Assembly (NCBI GenBank): GCA_964019135.1 | Contig: OZ025257.1 | Span: forward strand, 19,123,971 to 19,187,970 | DNA length: 64,000 nucleotides | From: Arenicola marina | Taxonomy: Eukaryota > Annelida > Polychaeta > Arenicolidae | Direction: 5' to 3' | Part shown: in pieces, positions 1 through 12,081 of the stretch | Numbering within the stretch: the stretch's first letter is position 1 | Layout: the number at the start of each line of letters is the position of its first letter | Position numbers and translations under genes: made by a program | The notes under the pieces: model-generated | Databases searched by the model: none | Told to the model about the DNA's origin: nothing | Seen by the model: only the letters and a program-made list of their open reading frames with translations

Positions 1-1186
1 ACGTGGCAGTCACGTGGTCCGGACGCGACCACGGCCTTGACATTGAGGCGGAGGCGTGGCGCGTGTACAGGGTGGCGTTTGCGATAATCGCGGTGACGGG
101 TTTTGTGCTCAACTCCCTAAGCATCGCCACCCTCTTGAGAGGTGAGCTTCGTCGCTCCAGCACATCCGTCTACTTAGTCACCCTGGCCGTGGCCGATTGC
201 TGCGTTCTCTTGCGGCAGTTCGGGGACCAACTGGTCTGGTGGCTGGATGGTGACGTGCTGAAAGGGATGCCGAAATGGTCGGACGTGCTGTGCCGCCTGG
301 AGCGAGTCTTCACCTTCTTCCCGCTCACCTGGGCCGCCTGGATGGTGGTTAGTGTGACTGCCGAGAGGTGTCTCTGCACGCTGCTGCCCTTCCAGGCCGC
401 CAAGCTGTGTCGGCCGACGGTGGCGCGCGCCGTGGTGCTCACCATCACCGTAGCGCTGCTGGCCCTCTGGGTGGGCATCGCCTTCGGCACTGACGTCACC
501 ATGGGGCCGTGTGACCTGGGGCCCTTCAATGCCTTCTTGATCCACCGCGGCGGCTACTGGATGCTGAACGTCATCTACAGCTACGTGCCCACCGCGGCCC
601 TGATCGCCATGAACGCCGCCATCATTGGACAGCTGGTGAGGACGCGAGCCAACAGGATGGCTATGACGTCATCAGATGACGGCCTCACCATCCAGGTCAC
701 GAAGACAGTGCTGACCGTGTCCTTGACCTATTCAGTGTTGACCTTCCCCACGACAACCGTCATGGTCTCCATATGGTGAGATTCTGTCTCTTATTCGCTA
801 GCCTAACAAGATGGTGATCATTACACATATTTATATGACGAAAATAAAAACAAATTGATAATTTGGTTGAATGAATTGAGTAATTGTCATCCGCGTCACG
901 TTTCGATAACCCATTCCAACCGCCCCTGTTTGTTTTCAGGACGGCATCTGTCCCCAACCAGAATCCAGTCGTCATGACAATTGTCGATCGAATCTTCTAC
1001 TTGATGGTTTTCTCTAACCACGCCGTCAACTTTCTCATCTATATCCTCAAGTCGACCAAGTTTAAAGCCGAATTTAAAGCAATGATGACGTCATTCTGTC
1101 CACGGAAGCCCAAAGAAGTGGACAGTGTGCTACCCCAGAGCGATAACACTAGGTCTACTGCGGCGTCGTCCGAGCAAGCCGAATAG
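1..1186 (+). CDS. Rhodopsin-like (class A) GPCR, copy 1, 5' end cut by window
   Basis: Two exons, 1-775 and 940-1186, joined by a 164-bp GT-AG intron (donor after ATATG, acceptor TTTTCAG) that falls after TM6; the split codon becomes Trp and the frame continues. The first codon in frame is the GTG at 3, but this is not a start: copy 2 shows about 38 more N-terminal residues, which lie before the window. Seen: seven hydrophobic segments, Asn in TM1 (VLNSLS), LAVAD in TM2, AERC in place of E/DRY after TM3, and NFLIY in place of NPxxY in TM7. The C-terminal tail is short and Ser/Thr-rich. It is nearly identical to copy 2; visible coding differences include Val versus Gly in TM2 and Cys versus Ser in the tail (SFCPRK/SFSPRK). 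The ligand is not known; it looks like a lineage-expanded peptide- or FMRFamide-receptor-like orphan. Confidence 0.85.
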
Positions 1187-1837
1187 CGTGGTATATAACC
1201 CTCATACCTGGCAACAATGGTTCGTCGTCCACTGATTAGGCCGTATGACGGAAATGCAATGGATGCAGGAAGCAGGGGCTCTTCGAGGAAAATCTTGGAC
1301 TATAAATTTCAATGTATAATCTGATACAAATAGGTCACCAATTGGATTAGGCGTAAATTCTGCCAATTTACTTGCATCCATAGATTCTGCAGTTGATGGA
1401 GAGAACCTTTTCAAGTATTGCCCTGAACTGATCGATATAATATTGTTGACCCGCCCCAGATTATATTTCCCGATCATTATGTTAAATATTAAATACCTTT
1501 CGGTGTCATTGAAGCAGTGTGCGTCTTTAATAACTAAAGGAGAGGAACTACTGTGTAACCGTCCTTAGCAAACATTCCAGCTTCAATATTTGATTGATCA
1601 GTGAGCACCCTCATTTTCTGCTTCTTCATCTGTACAGTATCTTGTTGTCGCGATATTGTATTCTGTATCTTGTCTATATGCTGTCTCCATCGCGTTTTCT
1701 TTTTCTTTCTTTTTCTTCCTAGATTTATGTACTTTTGGAAAACATGAAAAATACAATGTAAAGAGAGCGCGGGCCCTCGTTTAAGAGCTGACTGGATGTT
1801 CGTAGTCGCGGTGGCTTCTTAGACGTGCAAGCAGACT
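1187..1837. other. 3' flank of GPCR copy 1, no gene seen
   Basis: This stretch is non-coding and is repeated almost exactly downstream of copy 2 (9425-10070). The small minus-strand reading frame here is also duplicated but shows no family signature, so I do not call it. Confidence 0.6.
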
Positions 1838-3606
1838 AATCGTGTACTACATTATAACTCCCCTGGTTTTAGCAGTAAGACTAATCGTGTATCTCACTCT
1901 CCCATGGTTTTAGCGGTAAGACTAATCATGTAGCTCACTCTCCCATGGTTTAATAGTCGGGCTAACCGTGTATCCCTCTCTCCCATGGTTTTGTATTAAG
2001 GCTAATCGTGTATCTCACTCTCCCATGGTTTTAGCAGCAAGACTATTCGTGTATCCCTCTCTCCCATGGTCTTTGTATTAAGGCTAATTGTGTATCTTAC
2101 TCTCCCATGGTTTTAGTAGTAAGGCTAATCGTGTATCTCACTCTCCTATGGTTTTAGTAGTAAGGTTAATCGTGTATCTCACTCTCCCATGGTTTTAGTA
2201 GTAAGGCTAATCGTGTATCTCACTCTCCCATGGTTTTAGTAGTAAGGCTAATCCTGCATCTCACTCTCCCATGGTTTTAGTAGTAAGGCTAATCGTGTAT
2301 CTCACTCTCCCATCGTTTTAGCAGCAAGACTAATCGTGTATCCCTCTCTCCCATGGTTTTTGTATTAAGGCTAATCGTGTATCTCACTCTCCCATGGTTT
2401 TAGTAGTAAGGCTAATCGTGTATCTCACTCTCCCATGGTTTTAGCAGCAAGACTAATCGTGTGTCCCTCTCTCCCATGGTTTTTGTATTAAGGCTAATCG
2501 TGTATCTCACTCTCCCATGGCTTTAGTAGTAAAGCTAATCGTGTATCTCACTCCCCCATGGTTTTAGTAGTAAGGCTAATCGTGTATCTCACTCTCCCAT
2601 GGTTTTAGTAGTAAGGCTAATCATGTATCTCACTCTCCCGTGGTATAAGTAGTAAGGCTAATCGTGTATATCACTCTCTCATGATTTTAGTAGTAAGGCT
2701 AATCGTGTATCTCACTCTCCTATGGTTTTAGCAGCAAGACTAATCGTGTATCCCTCTCTCCCATGGTTTTTGTATTAAGGCTAATCGTGTATCTTACTCT
2801 CCCATGGTTTTAGTAGTAAGGCTAATCGTGTATCGCACTCTCCCATGGTTTTAGTAGTATGGCTAATCGTGTATCTCACTCTCCCATGGTTATAGCGGTA
2901 AGGCTAATCGTGTATCTCACTATGCCATGGTTTTAGTAGTAAGGCTAATCGTGTATCCCACTCTCCCATGGTTTTAGTAGTTAGGCTAATCGTGTATCTC
3001 ATTCTCCCATGGTTTTAGTAGTATGGCTAATCGTGTATCTCACTCTGCCATGGTTTAGTAGTACGGCAAATCGTGTATCTCACTCTCCCATGGTTTTAGC
3101 AGCAAGACTAATCGTGTATCCCACTCTCCCATGGTTTTAGTAGTAAGGCTAATCGTGTATCTCACTCTCTCATGGTTTTAGTAGTAAGGTTAATCGTGTA
3201 TCTCACTCTCCCATGGTTTTAGGAGTAAGGCTAATCGTGTATCTCACTCTCCCATGGTTTTAGTAGTAAGGCTAATCGTGTATCCCACTCTCCCATCGTT
3301 TTAGCAGCAAGACTTATCGTGTATCCCACTCTCCCATGGTTTTAGTAGTAAGGCTAATCGTGTATCTCACTCTCTCATGGTTTTAGTAGTAAGGCTAATC
3401 GTGTATCTCACTCTCTCATGGTTTTAGTAGTAAGGTTAATCGTGTATCTCACTCTCCCATGGTTTTAGTAGTACGGCAAATCGTGTATCTCACTCTCCCA
3501 TGGTTTTAGCAGCAAGACTAATCGTGTATCCCACTCTCCCATGGTTTTAGTAGTAAGGCTAATCGTGTATCTCACTCTCCCATGGTTTTAGCAGTAAGGC
3601 TATTAG
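1838..3606. repeat. 41-bp minisatellite array 1
   Basis: There are about 43 tandem units of roughly 41 bp with the cores TAAGGCTAATCGTGTATCTC and ACTCTCCCATGGTTTTAG. Variant units (ending GTATTAAGG, or starting AGCAGCAAGAC) alternate in higher-order runs. Each unit holds a CCATGG palindrome. The array ends with a short inverted piece (CTATTAGTCTCACGATTAGT). Homologous arrays sit at 10071-11476 and, inverted, at 27118-27430. Confidence 0.95.
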
Positions 3607-4003
3607 TCTCACGATTAGTCTCACTACTAAGATCATGGGACGTAGTAGAGTCGTTCGCAGTGGTAACGTTATGAGGCTTGATTGAGATGGAGAGGGCGTA
3701 TACAAGTTTGCGCCCCCGTTAACCGTCACCCGCCGTTTCAGATTCATGGCGATACTGCACCACCGCTATATTATGTTAAATGATGTCGTCGTTTGTATTT
3801 AAGTTGAATGAATACTACTGTGTACTTCAGATACGTGTTTTTGGAATATATGCATTACTCGCTTGAACAACATTGTTGAAGATAAAGGAGATGTATATAA
3901 TGTCGAATGTGGTAAATAAGGTGGAATTGATATTATCGATGTAGACAACATGTATGTTTTTCTTCATTGCATCTAATGTTATCTTCAGTATGACGATCTG
4001 GAT

Positions 4004-4211
4004 CAGGGGCGGATCGAGGGGGGATGGGGGGTTTGGGGGATGTTAAGGACTGTGATAGTCGAAAAATTTCCCACCCTCGCCTGTTGTAAAAAAACTATGG
4101 TGGACACCCGCGGTCATTTAATCCCCCCACCCACCCCCGCTCAGTCTCAAGCTTTTTTTATAGAGCCCCCCGGTCGCAATCCCCCTTTCCAAAATCCTAG
4201 ATCCGCCCCTG
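4004..4211. mobile_element. hAT-like MITE, copy in A1
   Basis: A short non-coding element bounded by inverted CAGGGGCGGATC / GATCCGCCCCTG termini, with G- and C-runs inside. Ends of this form are common in hAT-derived MITEs. The expected 8-bp target duplication is not clean here. The same element sits at the same place in A2 and in the inverted copy, so it was inserted before the block was duplicated. Confidence 0.7.
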
Positions 4212-5950
4212 TAGATCTATGTCACTAGTTGCAAACCAAACGGATCAAAATACAATAAATACGTAGACACACAAATCAACAAATTTGGCGTTGTTTTCAG
4301 TGACAAATGTGATTAATTTGCAACAAAATGTCACCTCTACAAATGACACCCTTATCCGACCATTCAGATCGCCGCAACACACGGACAGACGACTGCATAC
4401 CCTCTGGTTTTTGGATGAAATATACACTCACTCATTATTAGGATTCTCATGATTCTCAGGATTTTTCTGTTAAAAATCCTATTCTCAATAGGTACTCGCA
4501 TTATTGCTTAATCCCCAACTGCTATATATGTTTTGATTAAAATATGATACCCAACAATTTACTTCATATCTGGCGTTTGCATCGGCATTTTCATACTATA
4601 AGAGTTGATAGTCACTTGAAATTTATTTCTATTAAATCAAGCAATTGAATAACATAGCTACCGTCATTAAATACGCAACATTGTAGGAGTGGCTCGAGTG
4701 ACATCGACCAACAGGTCTTAACTAGAAGCGCCCGACCGATTAAATGAATCAGTTGCTTCTTGTCTTCTTTATGGCACTTATCTCTTCATTGTATACACTT
4801 AAGTAGATTAATATGGACTTGACTATTGTGACTTGCCCAAAAAATGCCATGCCCGTTGGACGATACTCAACACTAACGATTGGCGTTAACTCATTAGAAA
4901 CCATGTAATATGTCTTTCAAAGAAAATACTCTTGGGGCTGCAATGTGATATAAAAGTAAAACTTGAATGTTGGTATGCAATCTATTGTTTCTTGTTTAAA
5001 AGGAAACCATCATCGAGAAAATCGCACATCAACAGTATGAAAGACTGATTTTCGCCCATCAGGCTGGGCCTGTGAATGACGTCACGAATTGGGGATTCCC
5101 CTGTGAATGACGTAACGAGTTAGGAATTCCCATTTCACTGACACCCGCCGATGTTTGTCGATGTTTAGCGAGATCGTTTCTAAATCGCCGAAGCTTATTA
5201 TACGATGCTCTATTCATTTTACCTATGTCACCACTTCTTTTGCTGTGTTTTATTCGTGTTTGTCCATTAAGACTGCGTAAAATCTCAGGGCTACAGCCCG
5301 CCGATGTTTGCCGATGTTTATCGAGGTCTGCACAAAATCGCCGAGGCTTATTATGGGTAGCTTACCTTAAACAATTGTTGGTTCTGTGCGAGGGGGAGTC
5401 CATCGTAACCGTAAGCAAGTAATGTTCCCTCTGAAGACGAGTCTCCTTGCCATGTGGACGTAGGGCTGAAGACCGGGCTGTGTTTATTGGCGTCTTGGCA
5501 TTTCAGATAAAAGACTCTGGCATAATGATAATCAGGGACTCTTTCTCGGGATGATATCCTGATCAACAGACGGATCGATAGCAAGGTATCCAGCTGAGCC
5601 ACTCGGCTTTGACTCTTTATGATGAAAAAGAAGTTTCACGATAAAGAGTCAAAGGCTGAAGCGTGTAATTACAACATCTGTAAGTGACATCACAGACAGC
5701 GGGCGCTCACCTCCAGCGAATCCGGTTTTGGGTCATGACATTTCACCGCCACATATACAAAGCTTGGGGAGCTCTTTGGATTCGATTCAAAAATAGTATA
5801 GTATGAGTATGAGTATTCGTTGGCCGACTTTCAACTGGACATCATCCATGGTTCATCCATGGGAGTGTCAGATGTTGATGACAGACCAGCCCATCTTCTG
5901 TTTTCTCTACCCCTTACCCAATCTTCTAGGAAACTCAACCCACTAATTTT
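4212..5950. other. Non-coding spacer, no gene seen
   Basis: No convincing coding signal. It contains local duplications of the phrase CCTGTGAATGACGT(C/A)ACGA and of CGCCGATGTTTG..GATGTTTA. Part of it (5440-5800) recurs inverted at 22260-22600. Confidence 0.5.
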
Positions 5951-5955
5951 TGGTT

Positions 5956-6390
5956 TCACGTCTTGAGAAGAAGGATGTGCAGTTGGAGTCTTGAGTACTT
6001 CTCTCCCCTATTGTCATATAGGTCAAAGAACCCCAAAACGTCACGATCCATGTCGGGGGGAGCATAGAGTCTCTTAGGTGCATGATTATCCACAGATGAA
6101 ACCAACAATCTATGTTCCCTAGTTTCAATGTCACTCTTTATTTCGGTCTTGTCATTTTTTGTCAATAAATGAGTACTGAGTTTTTCCAATACTGATTCAA
6201 TTTTGTCTAATCTGTCACCCATATATCTAACTGTTGCACCCATGTCGCTAACTGTTGCTGCCAATTCAGAAACATATTTGGGTTTTTCGATTTCGACCTT
6301 TGCATCGTCAAATACAGTTGATCCTTTATCAACAAAGGCTTGCCACATTGTTGGAGGGATTTGATTGATTTTTACTAATTGATTTAGCAA
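5956..6390 (-). CDS. Hypothetical protein with coiled-coil segment
   Basis: I do not recognise a family. The reading frame gives 144 residues from an ATG at 6390 to a stop at 5956. Residues about 45-80 have heptad-like spacing (AATVSDMGATVRYMGDRLDK, then IESVLEKLSTHLL), suggesting a coiled coil; the C-terminal third is polar. It lies in the spacer between GPCR copies 1 and 2, and I find no counterpart after copy 2 or in the inverted copy. It could be a small single-exon gene, one exon of a larger gene, or a gag-like remnant. I see no splice partner, TATA box or poly(A) signal that settles this. Confidence 0.35.
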   Translation of the reverse strand: MLNQLVKINQIPPTMWQAFVDKGSTVFDDAKVEIEKPKYVSELAATVSDMGATVRYMGDRLDKIESVLEKLSTHLLTKNDKTEIKSDIETREHRLLVSSVDNHAPKRLYAPPDMDRDVLGFFDLYDNRGEKYSRLQLHILLLKT

Positions 6391-8106
6391 AATTGTAGAT
6401 TATAAAACACATAAAGTTGTATTTAAACCAAAAAAATTACGACCGAAAGTTTCGACAAGTGTTATAGCTCGTTAACAGAAAATATGATGAATTTAACAGT
6501 CTATTTGTTTGAATTTGGCTTTGGCGGGAAAATCGATCTGAGACAAGGAAAATCACCGATCAGCGTACAACTGTTAATTCCTTTCTCAAGAAATTAATAA
6601 TCTAAACCTTTTACTTCTGACACCATTATTGTGGGTCGTACCTCAGGGGAGCTTCGCTCTAGCCGAGGGTGAAAGCCCTTTTGGTCGTCTGGATAGCAAA
6701 TGGCTGAGATGTCTCGGCACGTCTGTCTTCTTCGGTAGTTCGTCTTCGTCTGACCGTTGTTGTAGGTCTTTTTCAGGTGGCGCCACGCTTGAATGGTTTT
6801 CATTGGTTACAATAATGCACTCGCTGGGAGCCAGCTGGTCACGCACGTATGCTTGTGACAATGTGAGCAGTTCTAGGCCGGCTTCCAGCCAGAATAAGCG
6901 TATATTCAGTGTTATTCGCCAGGTGGCGGGTCACCGTTTCACAATAATACCAACCAGTCGTTTCACCGAATAATTTTACTCGATGCTTTTTCATTTTGCA
7001 AAGGTATCGATGAGTGGCCAATACAATTAGGGACGATTCAGTAACATGTACATTAGCCACAATTATTAACACTTTCTTCCGCGTACTATATCGTGCGCAG
7101 AATCTTAAGCCAGAATGTTTTCACAGTAATTGAATTACTAATAGACCTTTCACAACCATCTGCACGACGTTGGAGAGAAAAAAACGTCTCGGCTATAAAA
7201 CGACAGCGGTTCGAATGACCAACGACAGTTGCATTTCTTCCTTGTCGGCGTGGCTTTGAGCCAAGATGTGTCAGAAGCAGCCATCTTAAACGGCACTATA
7301 TAGTAACACCTACCCCACGGGAAGGATAATCGCTTCATCCTTCAACAACAATATGCCTAGTGCTGCCAATTAGCTAATCAGCAAAATTGCAAACGTTGAC
7401 ACGCAAAAATTCCTATCGGTGTCATATCTTTCATCTTGGTTGTTATTGATTAACATTGCATTATGTGGATATGGCTTTGGGCTATTTTAGGTTATTTCGT
7501 AACATTATTTGTGATGTGGTGTTCTGTTACAGGCCAGCAGTTTTATTCAGGGAGTGCTGGTGTAGCTGGTGTGTAACTGACAAAATGTGCATTGTTAGCG
7601 TCGTGTTTGAAACTTACGTAAGCAATCTAGACGAGTCATTAGCCATTAGTCCCGGTTGTCTCTCATCTATCCACATGATAAAGAAACTCGTTTGTCGCCA
7701 GTGACTTCAGACGACAAAATGGCCGCCATTTTTGTTCCATGATGGAATTACGAAAAACTGGTAAACAAAGGTGCTGTGGACAATGAATGTCGCCCAACGT
7801 GTATGTACTATAAACCTAAAGTGGCCAGGAGCCTCAGATTCCTGTCTCCCTTCCTAAGTCTAGATGGTGTTGACATTGCCCTGTGGTAATCTGATCGCTT
7901 TTTCTTAACAAACCCCCTTTAATCATGGAGCACTTTTTAATGCTTTAGATTTGTATTTAAGCCTGGGCGTCCGTTCACGGGCCCATAACCACGTGGCACA
8001 GGCACCCATGCAGGGTAATATTAATTATCTTGCTTGTATTGCCGCATTTGCGTTCGCACTGAACACATATTCAATTGAGAAGTGGATCTTCGCTGAATAA
8101 GAAGAC
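6391..8106. other. 5' flank of GPCR copy 2
   Basis: No gene called. About 6960-7720 recurs in inverted orientation, split between 40950-41570 and 29280-29420; 7925-8020 recurs inverted at about 28985-29070. This is therefore part of the duplicated unit and probably carries the promoter of the receptor gene. I see no well-placed TATA box. Confidence 0.5.
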
Positions 8107-9424
8107 ATGGGTACTTCTGTGATGTGGCACGCTGCAACCGAACTGGAGTCGCACAGCCTGACAACCGGCGATTTCAGTCTGAGCTCGACGCCGGTATCTG
8201 CTTCCGGTACGTCAGAACACGTGGCAGTTACGTGGTCCGGACGCGACCACGGCCTTGACATTGAGGCGGAGGCGTGGCGCGTGTACAGGGTGGCGTTTGC
8301 GATAATCGCGGTGACGGGTTTTGTGCTCAACTCCCTAAGCATCGCCACCCTCTTGAGAGGTGAGCTTCGTCGCTCCAGCACATCCGTCTACTTAGTCACC
8401 CTGGCCGGGGCCGATTGCTGCGTTCTCTTGCGGCAGTTCGGGGACCAACTGGTCTGGTGGCTGGATGGTGACGTGCTGAAAGGGATGCCGAAATGGTCGG
8501 ACGTACTGTGCCGCCTGGAGCGAGTCTTCACCTTCTTCCCGCTCACCTGGGCCGCCTGGATGGTGGTTAGTGTGACTGCCGAGAGGTGTCTCTGCACGCT
8601 GCTGCCCTTCCAGGCCGCCAAGCTGTGTCGGCCGACGGTGGCGCGCGCCGTGGTGCTCACCATCACCGTAGCGCTGCTGGCCCTCTGGGTGGGCATCGCC
8701 TTCGGCACTGACGTCACCATGGGGCCGTGTGACCTGGGGCCCTTCAATGCCTTCTTGATCCACCGCGGCGGCTACTGGATGCTGAACGTCATCTACAGCT
8801 ACGTGCCCACCGCGGCCCTGATCGCCATGAACGCCGCCATCATTGGACAGCTGGTGAGGACGCGAGCCAACAGGATGGCTATGACGTCATCAGATGACGG
8901 CCTCACCATCCAGGTCACGAAGACAGTGCTGACCGTGTCCTTGACCTATTCAGTGTTGACCTTCCCCACGACAACCGTCATGGTCTCCATATGGTGAGAT
9001 TCTGTCTCTTATTCGCTAGCCTAACAAGATGGTGATCATTACACATATTTATATGACGAAAATAAAAACAAATTGATAATTTGGTTGAATGAATTGAGTA
9101 ATTGTCATCCTTTATTGCACGTTTTTGTCAGCGTCACGTTTCGATAACCCATTCCAACCGTCCCTGTTTGTTTTCAGGACGGCATCTGTTCCCAACCAGA
9201 ATCCAGTCGTCATGACAATTGTCGATCGAATCTTCTACTTGATGGTTTTCTCTAACCACGCCGTCAACTTCCTCATCTACATCCTCAAGTCGACCAAGTT
9301 TAAAGCCGAATTTAAAGCAATGATGACATCATTCTCTCCACGGAAGCCCAAAGAAGTGGACAGTGTGCTACCCCAGAGCGATAACACTAGGTCTACTGCG
9401 GCGTCGTCCGAGCAAGCCGAATAG
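8107..9424 (+). CDS. Rhodopsin-like (class A) GPCR, copy 2, complete
   Basis: Exons 8107-8993 and 9178-9424 with a 184-bp GT-AG intron give 377 residues. The ATG at 8107 starts a 55-residue N-terminus before TM1 and is shared with the inverted pseudogene copy, which supports it. Seen: Asn75 in TM1, Asp103 in TM2 (LAGAD, where copy 1 and the paralogue at 43 kb have LAVAD), Cys135 before TM3 and Cys208 in the second outer loop for the usual disulphide, Glu159-Arg160-Cys161 in place of DRY, Pro234 in TM5, no CWxP in TM6, and NFLIY (326-330) in TM7. The intron position matches the paralogue at 43 kb. The product should be a plasma-membrane receptor signalling through G proteins. The ligand is unknown; the family could be a peptide-receptor offshoot. 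Confidence 0.88.
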
Positions 9425-10070
9425 CGTGGTATATAACCCTCATACCTGGCAACAATGGTTCGTCGTCCACTGATTAGGCCGTATGACGGAAATGCAATGG
9501 ATGCAGGAAGCAGGGGCTCTTCGAGGAAAATCTTGGACTATAAATTTCAATGTATAATCTGATACAAATAGGTCATCAATTGGATTAGGCGTAAATTCTG
9601 CCAATTTACTTGCATCCATAGATTCTGCAGTTGATGGAGAGAACCTTTTCAAGTATTGCCCTGAACTGATCGATATAATATTGTTGACCCGCCCCAGATT
9701 ATATTTCCCGATCATTATGTTAAATATTAAATACCTTTCGGTGTCATTGAAGCAGTGTGCGTCTTTAATAACTAAAGGAGAGGAACTACTGTGTAACCGT
9801 CCTTAGCAAACATTCCAGCTTCAATATTTGATTGATCAGTGAGCACCCTCATTTTCTGCTTCTTCATCTGTACAGTATCTTGTTGTCGCGATATTGTATT
9901 CTGTATCTTGTCTATATGCTGTCTCCATCGCGTTTTCTTTTTCTTTCTTTTTCTTCCTAGATTTATATACTTTTGGAAAACATGAAAAATACAATGTAAA
10001 GAGAGCGCGGGCCCTCGTTTAAGAGCTGACTGGATGTTCGTAGTCGCGGTGGCTTCTTAGACGTGCAAGC

Positions 10071-11476
10071 AGACTAATCGTGTACTACATTATAACTCCC
10101 ATGGTTTTAGCAGTAAGACTAATCGTGTATCTCACTCTCCCATGGTTTTAGCGGTAAGACTAATCATGTAGCTCACTCTCCCATGGTTTTAATAGTCGGG
10201 CTAACCGTGTATCCCTCTCTCCCATGGTTTTGTATTAAGGCTAATCGTGTATCTCACTCTCCCATGGTTTTAGCAGCAAGACTATTCGTGTATCCCTCTC
10301 TCCCATGGTTTTTGTATTAAGGCTAATTGTGTATCTTACTCTCCCATGGTTTTAGTAGTAAGGCTAATCGTGTATCTCACTCTCCCATGGTTTTAGTAGT
10401 AAGGCTAATCGTGTATCTCACTCTCCCATGGTTTTAGTAGTAAGGTTAATCGTGTATCTCACTCTCCCATGGTTTTAGTAGTAAGGCTAATCGTGTATCT
10501 CACTCTCCCATGGTTTTAGTAGTAAGGCTAATCCTGCATCTCACTCTCCCATGGTTTTAGTAGTAAGGCTAATCGTGTATCTCACTCTCCCATCGTTTTA
10601 GCAGCAAGACTAATCGTGTATCCCTCTCTCCCATGGTTTTTGTATTAAGGCTAATCGTGTATCTCACTCTCCCATGGTTTTAGTAGTAAGGCTAATCGTG
10701 TATCTCACTCTCCCATCGTTTTAGCAGCAAGACTAATCGTGTATCCCTCTCTCCCATGGTTTTTGTATTAAGGCTAATCGTGTATCTCACTCTCCCATGG
10801 CTTTAGTAGTAAAGCTAATCGTGTATCTCACTCCCCCATGGTTTTAGTAGTAAGGCTAATCGTTTATCCATCTCTCCCATGGTTTTTGTATTAAGGCTAA
10901 TCGTGTATCTCACTCTCCCATGGTTTTAGCAGCAAGACTAATCGTGTATCTCACTCTCCCATGGTTTTAGCAGCAAGACTAATCGTGTATCCCTCTCTCC
11001 CATGGTTTTTGTATTAAGGCTAATCGTGTATCCCACTCTCCCATGGTTTTAGTAGTAAGGCTAATCGTGTATCTCATTCTCCCATGGTTTTAGTAGTATG
11101 GCTAATCGTGTATCTCACTCTGCCATGGTTTAGTAGTACGGCAAATCGTGTATCTCACTCTCCCATGGTTTTAGCAGCAAGACTAATCGTGTATCCCACT
11201 CTCCCATGGTTTTAGTAGTAAGGCTAATCGTGTATCTCACTCTCTCATGGTTTTAGTAGTAAGGTTAATCGTGTATCTCACTCTCCCATGGTTTTAGGAG
11301 TAAGGCTAATCGTGTATCTCACTCTCCCATGGTTTTAGTAGTAAGGCTAATCGTGTATCCCACTCTCCCATGGTTATAGCAGTAAGGCTAATCGTGTATC
11401 TCACTCTCCCATGGTTATAGCAGTAAGGCTAACCGTGTATCTCACTCTCCCATGGTTTTAGTAGTAAGGCTATTAG
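10071..11476. repeat. 41-bp minisatellite array 2
   Basis: Same unit and same variant order at the left end as array 1, but about 360 bp shorter and rearranged in the middle and right. This is typical of unequal exchange after the block was copied. It ends with the same inverted piece as array 1. Confidence 0.95.
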
Positions 11477-11873
11477 TCTCACGATTAGTCTCACTACTAA
11501 GATCATGGGACGTAGTAGAGTCGTTCGCAGTGGTAACGTTATGAGGCTTGATTGAGATGGAGAGGGCGTATACAAGTTTGCGCCCCCGTTAACCGTCACC
11601 CGCCGTTTCAGATTCATGGCGATACTGCACCACCGCTATATTATGTTAAATGATGTCGTCGTTTGTATTTAAGTTGAATGAATACTACTGTGTACTTCAG
11701 ATACGTGTTTTTGGAATATATGCATTACTCGCTTGAACAACATTGTTGAAGATAAAGGAGATGTATATAATGTCGAATGTGGTAAATAAGGTGGAATTGA
11801 TATTATCGATGTAGACAACATGTATGTTTTTCTTCATTGCATTTAATGTTATCTTCAGTATGACGATCTGGAT

Positions 11874-12081
11874 CAGGGGCGGATCGAGGGGGGATGGGGG
11901 GTTTGGGGGATGTTAAGGACTGTGATAGTCGAAAAATTTCCCACCCTCGCCTGTTGTAAAAAAAATATGGTGGACACCCGCGGTCATTTAATCCCCCCCC
12001 ATCCCCGCTCAGTCGCAAGTTTTTTTTATATAGCCCCCCGGTCGCAATCCCCCTTTCCAAAATCCTAGATCCGCCCCTGTG
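11874..12081. mobile_element. hAT-like MITE, copy in A2
   Basis: Positional copy of the element at 4004, with the same CAGGGGCGGATC ends and small differences in the C-runs. Confidence 0.7.

Larger units (their letters stand above)
1..5818. repeat. Segmental duplication, direct copy A1
   Basis: This block is the same as 8219-14545 in the same orientation. It holds the GPCR gene, its 3' flank, a 41-bp minisatellite, a hAT-like MITE and the sequence down to the phrase TATGAGTATGAGTA. Over the gene the two copies differ at only a few bases, so the duplication is young or homogenised. Compared with A2, A1 lacks 20 bp in the GPCR intron and about 1 kb near 5055. It carries its own local duplication around 5147-5370 (CGCCGATGTTTG.CGATG). 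Similarity fades after 5818. Confidence 0.85.

Noticed and set aside
3..5. GTG at position 3 as a start codon for GPCR copy 1
   Set aside because: Copy 2 shows the frame continues upstream for 38 codons to an ATG; the window simply begins inside the gene.
170..545. Two long minus-strand frames over GPCR exon 1 (repeated at 8388-8763 and on the plus strand at 28530-28953)
   Set aside because: They are antisense shadows of a GC-rich receptor exon; they have no domain and vary with the sense codons.
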